Positions 16,891-25,539 of a stretch of 64,000 nt of DNA are shown here, piece after piece; position 1 is the first letter of the stretch; each line of letters starts with the position of its first letter. The DNA comes from Pseudomonas viciae (GTDB taxonomy: Bacteria; Pseudomonadota; Gammaproteobacteria; Pseudomonadales; Pseudomonadaceae), in the NCBI RefSeq assembly GCF_004786035.1, contig NZ_CP035088.1, forward strand, positions 3,446,001 through 3,510,000. Reading direction: 5' to 3'. The translations under genes were made by a program, and so were the position numbers. Under the pieces are notes generated by a model. That model was not told where the DNA came from. It ran no database searches and saw only the letters and a list, made by a program, of their open reading frames with translations.

Positions 16891-17415
16891 ATGACCGACC
16901 AGCAACCCTCCATGGAAAAACAACCCTCCCTCTATACCCGTCTTGGTGGCTATGACGCTATCTATCAGTTCGCAGGCGCAGTGTTGAGAAAAACAATGGG
17001 ACACCCCGCCATCGGGCACATCTGGGCCCATATGTCGGAATCAACGTTCCAAAAGGAGCACATCAATTTTGTCGATTTCCTTTCCGAGCACTGGGGTGGA
17101 AGCGCCAAATACAGGGGCAGAGACATGGTCACCGCGCACCGCGGGATGGGCCTGACCGAGGTGCACTGGCAAGCCGTGCTCGATTGTCTCGAAGCGTGCT
17201 ACGACGATTACGGTCTGGCACCGGATCTGCGCAAGGAGGTCAATGACTTCCTCATCAAGTTCAAACCGGCGGTGATTGGGAGCCCCTCCTATCGGGACGT
17301 CGTACTCGCGCACCCGGAAATGGACCCAGCCAAGGGAATGAAGAGCGTTGGGGTTTTCTGGCCGAAACCCGGGAAGTCATCTCAGAAACAGACCACGCCT
17401 GAATCCGAAAACTGA
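16891..17415 (+). CDS. Truncated haemoglobin-like protein
   Basis: A 174-residue protein of the bacterial truncated-globin family. It opens SLYTRLGGYDAIYQF, like the A-B helix of group I globins. The F-helix motif MVTAHRGMGLT provides His83 as likely proximal haem ligand, followed by helix G/H (DFLIKFKPAVIG). In my alignment the usual B10 tyrosine (the FY pair) is replaced by Val-Leu (residues 31-32), so the distal pocket looks non-standard. The ~40-residue C-terminal extension is hydrophilic. It sits between haem aldoxime dehydratase and amidase. Oxd works only with ferrous haem, so a role in oxygen or NO scavenging, or in keeping haem reduced, is an attractive but unproven inference. Confidence 0.8.
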   Translation: MTDQQPSMEKQPSLYTRLGGYDAIYQFAGAVLRKTMGHPAIGHIWAHMSESTFQKEHINFVDFLSEHWGGSAKYRGRDMVTAHRGMGLTEVHWQAVLDCLEACYDDYGLAPDLRKEVNDFLIKFKPAVIGSPSYRDVVLAHPEMDPAKGMKSVGVFWPKPGKSSQKQTTPESEN

Positions 17416-17718
17416 CACGCTCGTCAAAAAACTGAGCCACACCAATGGGGGCGCATCCATGGGGTGCCCTCCATGCTGCAGAGGCTCGCTCCGGCAGCCG
17501 ACGGTTACCGTGGCGTGGCTAAAAAAACACGGGCACCCGTGTCCCGCTCAACCAAGCGAATGTCCTCCTCAACCAAGCACCGCTCAATTTGCGGAGATAG
17601 CTTGATACCAGCCCCGGCCGCGACTTCGCCAATAGTGCACACCGTGCCCGGGCATCCCGAGATGACGTTTGAACAGACATTGCCACCCTACGGGTTGGCA
17701 CAGGAAACAGGACACCCC
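17416..17718. other. Gap between globin and amidase genes
   Basis: About 300 bp without a separate gene. The amidase frame stays open upstream to 17464, but the added 85 residues (rich in Pro, Ser, Arg) are not family-like and lack a ribosome-binding site, so I treat them as untranslated leader. No clear terminator or promoter is visible. Confidence 0.55.
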
Positions 17719-19233
17719 ATGGCCATCATCCGCCCGACTCTCGAACAAGTGCAGGATCTCGCCAACCGCCTGCACATACAGCTGACACCCGAGCAAGCCA
17801 GCGAATACCTGGCACTTATGCAACCCAGTTTTGATGCCTATGATCTCGTCGATGAGTTGCCAGACTTCATCCCTCCAGTGCGCTACGAGCGCAGTTCTGG
17901 TTATCGCCCTTCAAGCACAGATAATCCGCTAAACGCCTGGTACTACAGAACGGAGGTGATGGGCGCCAGTTCGGGCAAGCTTGCTGGCAAGACGGTAGCG
18001 CTCAAAGACAATATCTCTCTGGCCGGTGTCCCCATGATGAACGGTGCCGCACCACTGGAGGGTTTCATACCGTCGTTCGATGCCACCGTGGTGACGCGTT
18101 TGCTCGACGCTGGAGCAACGATTCTCGGCAAAGCCACCTGTGAACATTACTGCCTCTCCGGTGGTAGCCATACCTCAGACCCAGCGCCTGTGCACAACCC
18201 TTTTCGCCAGGGTTTCACGACGGGCGGTTCGTCTTCTGGCAGCGCGGCGCTTGTGGCAACGGGCGAGGTCGACTTGGCTATCGGTGGAGACCAAGGCGGC
18301 TCCATCCGCATTCCTGCAGCATGGTGCGGCATTTATGGAATGAAGCCCACCTTCGGTCTGGTGCCCTATACCGGCGTCATGGCGATCGAGTCCACCTTCG
18401 ACCATGTCGGCCCCATGACGAGCAACGTACGCGATAACGCTCTCATGCTGGAAGTGATGGCCGGAGCGGACGGGCTCGACCCTCGCCAGACCACCCCCAA
18501 GGTCGATGCCTATTGCGATTATTTGGAACGAGGCGTGATCGGACTCAGGATCGGGGTTCTCCAGGAAGGCTTCCAACTCGCTAACCAAGATCCACGTATC
18601 GCAGAAAAGGTGCGCAGCGCTATCGCCCAGCTCGAGGCTTTGGGCGCGCTGGTCGAGGAGGTATCGGTTCCCGAACACAACCTGGCGGGATCGTTGTGGA
18701 GCCCTATCGGCTGTGAAGGCCTGACCATGCAAATGATGCACGGCAATGGAGCGGGTTTTAACTGGAAGGGGCTTTACGACGTGGGCCTGCTGGACAAACA
18801 GGTCGGTTGGCGCGATCAGGCCAACGCATTGTCCCCGTCACTCAAGCTTTGCATGTTCGTGGGCCAGTTCGGCCTGGAGCGTTACAACGGTCGCTACTAC
18901 GCCAAGGCCCAGAACATTGCGCGCTTTGCCCGAGACGCCTATGACAAGGCGTTGAACACCTATGACCTGCTAGTCATGCCGACTGTGCCAATCACCGCTC
19001 AGCCGCTGCCGGAACCGGGTTCTTCAATCACCGAGAACGTCACTCGTGCGTTGGAGATGCTTGGCAATACGGCCGCTCAAGACATTACGGGGCATCCAGC
19101 CATGTCGATCCCTTGTGGCCTGGTGGACGGACTGCCCGTGGGGCTGATGCTTGTCGGAAGACATTATGCGGAAGGCACCCTCTATCAAGCGGCGGCAGCA
19201 TTCGAGGCCTCTGTCGACTGGCGGACGTTGTAA
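17719..19233 (+). CDS. Amidase (amidase-signature family, nitrile-pathway type)
   Basis: Hydrolyses the amide made by nitrile hydratase to carboxylic acid and ammonia. The 504-residue product matches the length and N-terminal pattern of the Rhodococcus/Pseudomonas enantioselective amidases linked to nitrile hydratase. The Ser-cisSer-Lys triad is visible: Lys96 (TVALKDN), Ser171 (TGGSSSGSA) and nucleophile Ser195 ([12 protein letters not shown]). Start ATG 17719 was chosen over the longer frame because AGGA (17709-17712) lies 6 nt before it and [10 protein letters not shown] aligns with family N-termini. It precedes nitrile hydratase alpha by 76 bp, the usual gene order for these clusters. Confidence 0.95.
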   Translation: MAIIRPTLEQVQDLANRLHIQLTPEQASEYLALMQPSFDAYDLVDELPDFIPPVRYERSSGYRPSSTDNPLNAWYYRTEVMGASSGKLAGKTVALKDNISLAGVPMMNGAAPLEGFIPSFDATVVTRLLDAGATILGKATCEHYCLSGGSHTSDPAPVHNPFRQGFTTGGSSSGSAALVATGEVDLAIGGDQGGSIRIPAAWCGIYGMKPTFGLVPYTGVMAIESTFDHVGPMTSNVRDNALMLEVMAGADGLDPRQTTPKVDAYCDYLERGVIGLRIGVLQEGFQLANQDPRIAEKVRSAIAQLEALGALVEEVSVPEHNLAGSLWSPIGCEGLTMQMMHGNGAGFNWKGLYDVGLLDKQVGWRDQANALSPSLKLCMFVGQFGLERYNGRYYAKAQNIARFARDAYDKALNTYDLLVMPTVPITAQPLPEPGSSITENVTRALEMLGNTAAQDITGHPAMSIPCGLVDGLPVGLMLVGRHYAEGTLYQAAAAFEASVDWRTL

Positions 19234-19309
19234 ACCTACGCATCGCATTGGCGAACAAACACCGGCAAGCAGCACTGAAAGTGAGTATCAACTTCAGAGG
19301 AGCCAATAC

Positions 19310-19942
19310 ATGAGCCATACGCACGAACATCATCACCATCACGACCACACCGAGCCACCCGAGGCCATCGCCTTGCGTGTCAAGGCGCTCGAATCCCTGT
19401 TAATAGAAAAGGGCTTGGTCGACCCAACCGCCATGGATGCTCTGGTGGACACTTACCAGCACAAGGTCGGCCCGCGCAACGGCGCTCAGGTGGTCGCCAA
19501 GGCCTGGTCCGACCCCGAATACAAACATCGGCTGCTGGAAGATGCCACGGCGGCCATTGCCGAACTGGGGTTTTCCGGCGTGCAGGGCGAAGACATGGTG
19601 GTGGTGGAGAACACCGCGACCGTGCACAACGTGACGGTCTGCACGCTGTGCTCCTGCTACCCCTGGCCGACCCTGGGCCTGCCCCCAGCCTGGTACAAAT
19701 CCGCGCCCTATCGGTCACGGATAGTCATCGACCCGCGCAGCGTGCTGGCCGAATTCGGTTTGGGCATTCCCAATGACAAGGAAGTTCGCGTCTGGGACAG
19801 CAGTGCTGAGTTGCGCTACCTGGTTCTGCCGGAACGTCCGGCGGGCACTGACGGTTGGAGTGAGGAGCAGTTGGTCGAGCTCGTAACGCGTGACGCCATG
19901 ATCGGCACTGGCCTGCCCAAGACGCCGGGCGACGAAGCCTGA
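19310..19942 (+). CDS. nthA: Nitrile hydratase alpha subunit, cobalt type
   Basis: Catalytic subunit hydrating nitriles to amides. The 210-residue product contains the metal claw CTLCSC (Cys111, Cys114, Cys116) in the context [17 protein letters not shown]. Thr after the first Cys and Tyr after the last are the signature of cobalt enzymes; iron enzymes have CSLCSC-T. The sequence resembles P. putida-type cobalt nitrile hydratases throughout. The N-terminus is strikingly His-rich ([13 protein letters not shown]), perhaps helping metal loading. ATG 19310 follows AGAGGAG with 7 nt spacing; the longer upstream frame is rejected. The beta gene starts 19 bp downstream. Confidence 0.97.
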   Translation: MSHTHEHHHHHDHTEPPEAIALRVKALESLLIEKGLVDPTAMDALVDTYQHKVGPRNGAQVVAKAWSDPEYKHRLLEDATAAIAELGFSGVQGEDMVVVENTATVHNVTVCTLCSCYPWPTLGLPPAWYKSAPYRSRIVIDPRSVLAEFGLGIPNDKEVRVWDSSAELRYLVLPERPAGTDGWSEEQLVELVTRDAMIGTGLPKTPGDEA

Positions 19943-19961
19943 GCCCGAGAAGGAGAAAACC

Positions 19962-20615
19962 ATGAACGGTGTACACGACTTAGGCGGTATGCACGGTTTC
20001 GGCCCAGTGCTCACCGAAGAAAATGAACCCATCTTCCATCACGACTGGGAGCGCAGGGTCTTCCCGCTGTTTGCCTCGCTCTTCGTCGGCGGACACTTCA
20101 ATGTCGACGAATTCCGACACGCCATTGAACGCATGGAACCGGCTGAATACTTGCAGTCGAGTTACTACGAACACTGGCTTCACGCCTTCGAGACCCTGCT
20201 GCTGGAAAAAGGCGTGATCAGCGCTGCCGAACTGCAAGGCACGGTCAAACCGACCTCACCGGCACAACCCCCTACGGTGCTCACACCGGACATCGTCGAG
20301 GCTGTGATCCTTGGAGGCGCCTCATCCAGGGCAAAGGAACATATCTGCGGCCGCTTCCGGGTCGGTGACCGGGTGCGGACGAAGAACCTCAATCCAACCA
20401 CCCACACCCGACTGCCGCGCTACGCGCGCGGCAAGGTCGGGACAATCGAGATTGCACACGGCGCGTTTGCCACCCCAGACACAATGGCCCACGGTCTGGG
20501 CGAACAACCCCAACAGGTCTATGCCGTTCGCTTCAGTGCCACAGAATTGTGGGGAGTGGCGCGACCGGACAGTGTTTGCATTGATCTGTGGGACAACTAT
20601 CTGGAGGCCGTATGA
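19962..20615 (+). CDS. nthB: Nitrile hydratase beta subunit
   Basis: Structural partner of the alpha subunit (217 residues, normal length). The N-terminal MNGVHDLGGMHGFGPV is diagnostic of the family. The C-terminal half (RFRVGDRVRTKNLNP, ... HTRLPRYARGKVGTIE) is the SH3-like beta-barrel that covers the active site. AAGGAG (19950-19955) lies 6 nt before the ATG. Its TGA overlaps the ATG of the activator gene as ATGA (20612-20615), so the two are translationally coupled. Confidence 0.97.
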   Translation: MNGVHDLGGMHGFGPVLTEENEPIFHHDWERRVFPLFASLFVGGHFNVDEFRHAIERMEPAEYLQSSYYEHWLHAFETLLLEKGVISAAELQGTVKPTSPAQPPTVLTPDIVEAVILGGASSRAKEHICGRFRVGDRVRTKNLNPTTHTRLPRYARGKVGTIEIAHGAFATPDTMAHGLGEQPQQVYAVRFSATELWGVARPDSVCIDLWDNYLEAV

Positions 20616-21052
20616 GCGCAAGCATGCCTCTCATCCCCCCAATAGCCGGTCTGTCTCTCGACGATGAAGGCCCGGTGTTCGACAAACCTTGGCAGGCCCA
20701 GGCTTTTTCCCTGCTGCTACACCTGCACCAAATCGGTCTATTCCCCTGGAAGGACTGGGTGCAGGTATTCAGCGACGAGATCAAGGCGAACCCGGCGCAG
20801 CCCGGAGAAAGCGTCAACGACACTTACTACCGGCAATGGATCACTGCGATGGAAAGAATGGTCACCACACTCGGTTTAACGGGTATGGCGGACATCACCC
20901 AGCGCACCGAGGAATGGCAGCGAGCTTACTTGAATACCCCCCATGGACAACCGGTAACACTGCTCAACGCGAGTTGCCCACCGGCCCATGGAAACGGGCA
21001 CGAACACCTGCCACGGCACGAGCCGGTAGCGATCAGCCGTGCCACTCGCTGA
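20612..21052 (+). CDS. Nitrile hydratase activator / P14K-type accessory protein
   Basis: A 146-residue protein of the small accessory family of cobalt nitrile hydratases, which forms a complex with alpha and delivers cobalt-loaded, oxidised alpha by subunit swapping. It resembles the N-terminal half of beta subunits (DDEGPVFDKPWQAQAFSLLL, YYRQWITAMERM). ATG 20612 overlaps the beta stop codon and follows CTGGAGG; an in-frame GTG at 20588 is less likely. The tail holds several His residues (PPAHGNGHEHLPRHEP), which could bind metal. A cobalt-type activator, rather than the P47K-type GTPase of iron enzymes, agrees with the CTLCSC motif. Confidence 0.9.
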   Translation: MSASMPLIPPIAGLSLDDEGPVFDKPWQAQAFSLLLHLHQIGLFPWKDWVQVFSDEIKANPAQPGESVNDTYYRQWITAMERMVTTLGLTGMADITQRTEEWQRAYLNTPHGQPVTLLNASCPPAHGNGHEHLPRHEPVAISRATR

Positions 21053-21110
21053 GGCCTGGATAGTCTTATTTTAACTTTCGAGGTCGCGAAGCGGCCAAGG
21101 GGCAATCGTC

Positions 21111-21788
21111 ATGCATATCGAACCTAATCTGGTGGAAGCTGGAAAAATCTGGCTGAGCTATGTCACTGCCGCAGGTGTCGGCGCCTATACACTCAAACTC
21201 GCTGCGCAAGCCATTGGTGAGCGTGGTGTCTTCTCGCTTCTCGCTCGCACTGTCACTGCCACAGCCCTGGTATTCAGCTTCTTCGAGCTACTACCGCACT
21301 ATCCAGTCGGTGTTTCCGAGGTGCATCTCATCCTGGGGTCAACGCTGTTTCTGCTGCTTGGCGCCGCACCCGCAGCGGCGGGCCTCGTCCTGGGACTGCT
21401 GATCCAGAGTCTGTTCTTCGCGCCATTCGACCTGCCGCAATACGGCATGAACGTCACCACTCTTCTGGTACCGCTGTTCGCAGTCGCTGCCCTGGCGAAA
21501 CGCATCATCGCGCCAAACACGCCGTATGTGGAGCTGAGCTATAGACAAGCTCTGGGGCTGTCGACGGCCTTCCAGGCGGGCATTGTCGCCTGGGTTGCCT
21601 TCTGGGCCTTCTACGGGCAAGGCTTCACAGCAGAAAACGCAATGTCAATTCTGACCTTCGGCAGTGCCTACATGACCGTCGTCACCCTCGAACCGCTGTT
21701 GGACCTGGCCGTGCTGGCCGGTGCCAAGGCAACCCATCGTCTGCGTGGTAGCACGCTGGTCGAGCGCCGGCTGTACCAGGCCGCCTGA
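21111..21788 (+). CDS. CbiM-like cobalt transport membrane protein
   Basis: A 225-residue integral membrane protein with about six hydrophobic segments. It starts MHIEP, and in CbiM/NikM substrate-binding proteins the N-terminal Met-His inserts into the core to ligate Co/Ni. I assign it to the CbiM family (energy-coupling-factor S component) on this start and the overall pattern. No CbiN, CbiQ or CbiO gene is adjacent, so it would have to work alone or with a module encoded elsewhere. AAGGGG lies 8 nt before the ATG. Its place directly after the cobalt nitrile hydratase genes points to cobalt supply for the enzyme. Confidence 0.8.
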   Translation: MHIEPNLVEAGKIWLSYVTAAGVGAYTLKLAAQAIGERGVFSLLARTVTATALVFSFFELLPHYPVGVSEVHLILGSTLFLLLGAAPAAAGLVLGLLIQSLFFAPFDLPQYGMNVTTLLVPLFAVAALAKRIIAPNTPYVELSYRQALGLSTAFQAGIVAWVAFWAFYGQGFTAENAMSILTFGSAYMTVVTLEPLLDLAVLAGAKATHRLRGSTLVERRLYQAA

Positions 21789-21902
21789 GTCGGCGTACGC
21801 CAGTCCAAGTCAGACTGTCCCCGGGCATTCGAAGGCCGTAATGCTCGGGGCGTCAAGAGCAACATCACCCCGCAACCTCGAGAGCAAAAGCAGAGGAATT
21901 TG

Positions 21903-23192
21903 ATGTTTTTCAGAAATAGCACCCGCAAGGAACTGAAGCTGCTCGGCGACAGGCTGGAACACCCCGACGGCGAGGGGGTATCCATAGCGGCGAGCGATTC
22001 GTTACTGCGACGGGTACTGGATGGCGTAGAACGCCTGCTCTCCGATCGCACGGCGCTCCGAGCCAGCGTGGTCGACCTTAATGCTGAACAACAACGCCTC
22101 AAGCTTCAGCTTGGTGAATACGAAACGCAGTTGCACGATCAAGAACAACTTTGGCAATTGGCGGCATGCGGGGCGGGTGATTTGCTCTGGAAATTGCAGC
22201 TCAATGGCAGCCTGCAGCCCTCCCGCGACACAGTACTGCAATGGTTCGGCAACCTGCCCACCCAAGCGGACCTCCCCGTCTATCTAGGCCCCTGGAACGA
22301 TTGTCTTCACCCTGATGACCGCCAGGCCAACCTGGATGCCCTGGCTCATCACCTTGCCGATCGCAACGGGCATGCCCCCTACCAGGTGGAGGTGCGCCTC
22401 GCGAGCCACTCGGGAGAATACCGCTGGGTCCAAATCTCTGGCGAAACGCTCCGTGACAAACGGGGCATGCCACAGGTCAGCGTCGGTATTTTGCGTGACA
22501 TCCATAAGCAGCGCCTGCGAGACGAAGAATTCGCGATGCTTTCAGCCCGCTTCGATATTTCCCGCGAATGCATTCAGGACGCACTCTGGGACATCAATAT
22601 CATCGCAGGCGATCCAGCCAACCCGCACAACGTCATCTGGTTCTCGTCCCAGATGCGTCGCCTGCTCGGCTACGAAACCGTCGAACAGTTTCCCAATGTA
22701 TTCGAAAGCTGGTTGTCTCGCCTGCATCCCGAAGACAGCCAGCGTGCCGTGCAGGCTTTTGTCGAACATGTCGCCGATCGCTCCGGCCAAACACCCTTCG
22801 ATGTGACCTACCGCCTCAGGCACCGCAACGACGAGTATCGTTGGTTCAGAGGCAAAGGTCAGACCCAGCGAAGCACCGACGGCACTCCCTTACGTACAGT
22901 GGGGGCGATCACAGACGTGCACTCCTTCCGCGAGGAAAGCCAATTGCGCCAGACTCAGGAACGTCAGCATCAAGCTATGCAGGAAAACCTCGCTCAGCTG
23001 ACGCAGATAGTCGCCACCATCCAAAGCATCGCCAAACAGACCAATCTACTGGCACTGAACGCGGCCATAGAGGCGGCCAGAGCCGGTGAGGCCGGAAGGG
23101 GCTTCGCTGTAGTCGCCGACGAGGTCCGCAAGCTGGCCACCCGTACCAGTCAAGCGACCCAACAGGCGGCCGACATGATGGAGAAGTATTGA
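21903..23192 (+). CDS. PAS-domain methyl-accepting chemotaxis protein, soluble
   Basis: A 429-residue cytoplasmic chemoreceptor without membrane segments. An N-terminal coiled coil (about 20-75) is followed by two PAS_3-type domains (about 80-200, with [12 protein letters not shown] and YRWVQISG; and about 215-345, with [12 protein letters not shown] and YRWFRGKG). A shortened MCP signalling hairpin ends the protein ([32 protein letters not shown]). ATG 21903 follows AGAGGA; an in-frame TTG at 21900 is less likely. PAS domains may bind haem, flavin or a ligand, so the protein could sense redox state or a pathway compound. It is the last gene of the block, before the right-hand direct repeat. 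Confidence 0.88.
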   Translation: MFFRNSTRKELKLLGDRLEHPDGEGVSIAASDSLLRRVLDGVERLLSDRTALRASVVDLNAEQQRLKLQLGEYETQLHDQEQLWQLAACGAGDLLWKLQLNGSLQPSRDTVLQWFGNLPTQADLPVYLGPWNDCLHPDDRQANLDALAHHLADRNGHAPYQVEVRLASHSGEYRWVQISGETLRDKRGMPQVSVGILRDIHKQRLRDEEFAMLSARFDISRECIQDALWDINIIAGDPANPHNVIWFSSQMRRLLGYETVEQFPNVFESWLSRLHPEDSQRAVQAFVEHVADRSGQTPFDVTYRLRHRNDEYRWFRGKGQTQRSTDGTPLRTVGAITDVHSFREESQLRQTQERQHQAMQENLAQLTQIVATIQSIAKQTNLLALNAAIEAARAGEAGRGFAVVADEVRKLATRTSQATQQAADMMEKY

Positions 23193-23532
23193 GTTCAAGC
23201 TACTCGGTGCGAATGGGGTAAAAATGGGGGTATAACTCGCTTTTTTTTGAGCTGAATCCACCGGCCTAGAGCCCAGTCCAAATGTTTTTTGGAGATCCGG
23301 AAAGCCTGTAACAGAACTCCACCGAGTTTCGAAAAACGTTTAATACGACTGCACCGCAACGCGGTCCTATTTACACAGGTGTTGAGTGGCCTTGACAGCT
23401 TCAGTCATTGAAACAGTCATGGCGCACTCAACAACGGATTACGCTCTCGACCTCGCAAAATCCTAGGCTAGAGCTCTGATTTCTTCAGACTAAAACCTGT
23501 GTGGCATCACACTCTCCACTCCGCTTTAAGGC
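23193..23532. other. Intergenic region carrying the right-hand repeat
   Basis: About 340 bp without a gene. It contains an oligo-T run (23241-23248), the direct repeat at 23258-23324 and AT-rich sequence beyond it. It lies between the MCP gene (plus strand) and the convergent old-yellow-enzyme gene (minus strand). No integrase, tRNA end or transposase fragment was found. Confidence 0.55.
23258..23324 (+). repeat. Direct repeat, right copy flanking the aldoxime/nitrile cluster
   Basis: Matches 12983-13049 in the same orientation, with eight mismatches in 67 bp by eye. Shared blocks are CCTAGAGCCCAGTC, AAATGTTTTTTGG, GATCCGGA and CTCCAC. With the left copy it brackets the whole aldoxime/nitrile block and no other gene. 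Confidence 0.75.
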
Positions 23533-24651
23533 TCAAACCAATTCGGCTAAAGACGCCGGATTGAAGCCCTTCAGCTCCGCGTAATCGCCATTTTCCACTT
23601 TGGCGACCCAATCCTTGTCACTCAGCAGAACACGTCCTACGGCGATCAGATCAAACTCTTCGCGCTCCATACGCTCGACCAGGCGGTCCAAGCTTGCAGG
23701 GGCTGAGCCCTGGCCGGCGAAGGCGTTAGTGACATCGTTATCCAGCCCGACCGAGCCGACGCTAATGGTTGTGGCTCCAGTGACTTTCTTCGCCCAGCCC
23801 GCGCAGTTCAGCCCGTTCTCACCATCAATTTCGGGAAACTCAGGATCCCAGAAGCGTCGCTGCGAGCAATGCAGAACATCAACACCCGCCTCAACCAATG
23901 GCAGCAACCAGTCTTCCATCAGTGCTGGGGTCTCGGCGAGACGCACCCCAAAGTCCTGCTGCTTCCACTGGCTGACGCGCATGATGATAGGGAATTCGGG
24001 GCCGACCGCATGACGAACGGCAGACACAATCTCAGCGGCAAAGCGCGAGCGCTCTTTGATCGTCGGTCCGCCATAACGATCGATGCGCTGATTGGTGCCA
24101 GCCCAGAAGAACTGATCGATCAAATAACCATGGGCCCCATGGATCTCGACGGTGTCGAAACCCAGTCGTTTGGCATCCGCTGCTGCCTTGGCAAAAGCAG
24201 CAACTGCGTCTGCAATATCCTCTTCGCTCATTGCCACACCGCGCGGGACATTTGGCGAGTCGAGGCCAGATGGGCTTTCAACCGGCGCATCAGGCTCCCA
24301 GCCGCTGACGTCACGCACAGCACCGGTGTGCCAGAGTTGCGGCCCCATACGGCCACCCGCGTTGCGAACAGAATCAATCACGTTCTTCCATCCAGCCAGC
24401 GCTGCTTCACCGTGGAAAAAAGGAATGCCGGAACCGTTACGTGAAGCGGGTCGATTAACGACGGTCCCTTCTGACAAAATCAATCCGACCCGCCCCTCGG
24501 CCCGCCGCCGGTAGTAGGCAGCGCTCCCTTCACCGGGGATGCCCTCTGGCGAAAATTGCCTCGTCATCGGCGACATGACAATCCGGTTTTTCAGTTCAAG
24601 CGATCGGATGGAAAAAGGGCGGAATAGAATGCTGGTATCAGGGTTTGACAT
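23533..24651 (-). CDS. Old-yellow-enzyme-family NADH:flavin oxidoreductase
   Basis: A 372-residue FMN-dependent (beta/alpha)8-barrel oxidoreductase likely reducing activated alkenes or similar electrophiles. Visible family features: FRPFSIRSLELKNRIVMSPMTR at the N-terminus (broken here as the FMN-binding start), the substrate-binding EIHGAHGYLIDQFF motif, YGG after NQRIDR, and the late FMN phosphate-binding stretch FDLIAVGRVLLSD. The frame is open to 24711, but ATG 24651 is preferred: GGAG lies 8 nt before it and MSNPDTSILFRPF is the usual start. It is divergent from an HxlR-type regulator, a common pairing for such enzymes that suggests electrophile-responsive control. Confidence 0.92.
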   Translation of the reverse strand: MSNPDTSILFRPFSIRSLELKNRIVMSPMTRQFSPEGIPGEGSAAYYRRRAEGRVGLILSEGTVVNRPASRNGSGIPFFHGEAALAGWKNVIDSVRNAGGRMGPQLWHTGAVRDVSGWEPDAPVESPSGLDSPNVPRGVAMSEEDIADAVAAFAKAAADAKRLGFDTVEIHGAHGYLIDQFFWAGTNQRIDRYGGPTIKERSRFAAEIVSAVRHAVGPEFPIIMRVSQWKQQDFGVRLAETPALMEDWLLPLVEAGVDVLHCSQRRFWDPEFPEIDGENGLNCAGWAKKVTGATTISVGSVGLDNDVTNAFAGQGSAPASLDRLVERMEREEFDLIAVGRVLLSDKDWVAKVENGDYAELKGFNPASLAELV

Positions 24652-24753
24652 TGGATGGACTCCGTTTGCTTTTGGAAGCCATATAAGTATATTTTGTAAA
24701 CCAGATGTCAATTAGGCACTTAGAGTCGCCTAGGTATACATGAGGAAACGTCG
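24652..24753. promoter_or_regulatory. Divergent promoter/operator of the oxidoreductase-HxlR pair
   Basis: This 102-bp AT-rich gap holds both promoters. An inverted repeat TAGGC-N10-GCCTA (24713-24717 and 24728-24732) lies near the middle and is a candidate HxlR-type operator. Short arms make this tentative. Confidence 0.4.
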
Positions 24754-25143
24754 ATGCTGGAATTAAAGCCGCAATGTTTTTCGTCGGAGTGCCCAAGCCG
24801 GGCGCTGTTCGACCAGATCGCAGATAAGTGGTCAATGATGGTACTGGCGGTGCTGGATGATGGCCCGCACCGCTTTAATGCCATCAAGCGCCGCCTGGAG
24901 GGCGTCACTCAGAAGGCACTGACACAGTGCTTGCGGCGGCTGGAACGAAATGGCCTCGTCTCGCGCAAGGTCATTTCGTTCTCGCCCGTGGCAGTGCAGT
25001 ATGAGATCACCCAACTGGGTCGAACACTGCAGCAGCCATTTCGCGAATTGCATAAATGGACACTCGACAAATTGCCTGAGGTTGAAGCGGCCCGTTTGAA
25101 GTTTGACGAGACTGCTGAGGTAAACCTACAAATGCCACATTAA
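24754..25143 (+). CDS. HxlR-family transcriptional regulator
   Basis: A 129-residue winged-helix regulator. The family core is clear: CPSRALFDQIADKWSMMVLAVL, then RFNAIKRRLEGVTQKALTQCLRRLERNGLVSR (recognition helix), then the wing VQYEITQLGRTL. Two N-terminal cysteines (Cys8 and Cys13) could act as redox or electrophile sensors, as in several HxlR proteins. GAGGA lies 7 nt before ATG 24754. It is divergent from the old-yellow-enzyme gene, its likely target. Confidence 0.92.
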   Translation: MLELKPQCFSSECPSRALFDQIADKWSMMVLAVLDDGPHRFNAIKRRLEGVTQKALTQCLRRLERNGLVSRKVISFSPVAVQYEITQLGRTLQQPFRELHKWTLDKLPEVEAARLKFDETAEVNLQMPH

Positions 25144-25247
25144 GTGCCTGTTTGACCCTAGGCTTACCTGCAACCGCCTGATGAAGTTAGTTGCTGTTCA
25201 AGCGATCGCAGAAGCCACGCTGCCAGGTATTGGGCGAGCGGAATTCG

Positions 25248-25505
25248 TCACAATAACGATATAGGGTAATTAATAAAGATCCGATTTTCATCAAATTCGT
25301 TGGTACTGAAGTCCCTGCGAATACTCGAGTTTCGCCATCTAACGCTGAGATTTTTCAGCGCGCCGGACTGCACCACGTAGGCCAGTTCCGATTCTCGGCC
25401 CCATTCTTTGCCATCGGTAATCGGACCTGTATGGACATCATCACCGCTGATATATCGGTTCATTAATGTCAGGCCCGGTACGCCGAGTACCACGAAGTTG
25501 CGCGG
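25248..25505 (-). pseudogene. OprD-family porin, 3' remnant
   Basis: About 85 codons encode the C-terminal end of an OprD-type porin: GVPGLTLMNRYISGDDV, then SELAYVVQSGALKNLSVRWRNSS, ending ENRIFINYPISLL (broken here into short pieces). Full OprD proteins are about 420 residues; the rest is missing, and the sequence changes abruptly near 25505, just before the AraC gene. It is therefore a truncated remnant, probably left by a deletion or rearrangement. Confidence 0.8.
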
Positions 25506-25539
25506 TCTCTGTCTGGATTAAGGTGATTGGGTCGCTTAA

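Noticed and set aside
19310..19350. Histidine run suggesting an engineered His-tag
   Set aside because: The histidines are mixed with Thr, Glu and Asp, and similar His-rich starts are known in native cobalt nitrile hydratase alpha subunits.
20588..20611. GTG start for the nitrile hydratase activator
   Set aside because: ATG 20612 overlaps the beta stop as ATGA and has CTGGAGG upstream; the extra residues are not family-like.
23235..23252. Oligo-T run after the MCP gene as a Rho-independent terminator
   Set aside because: No stable stem precedes the Ts.
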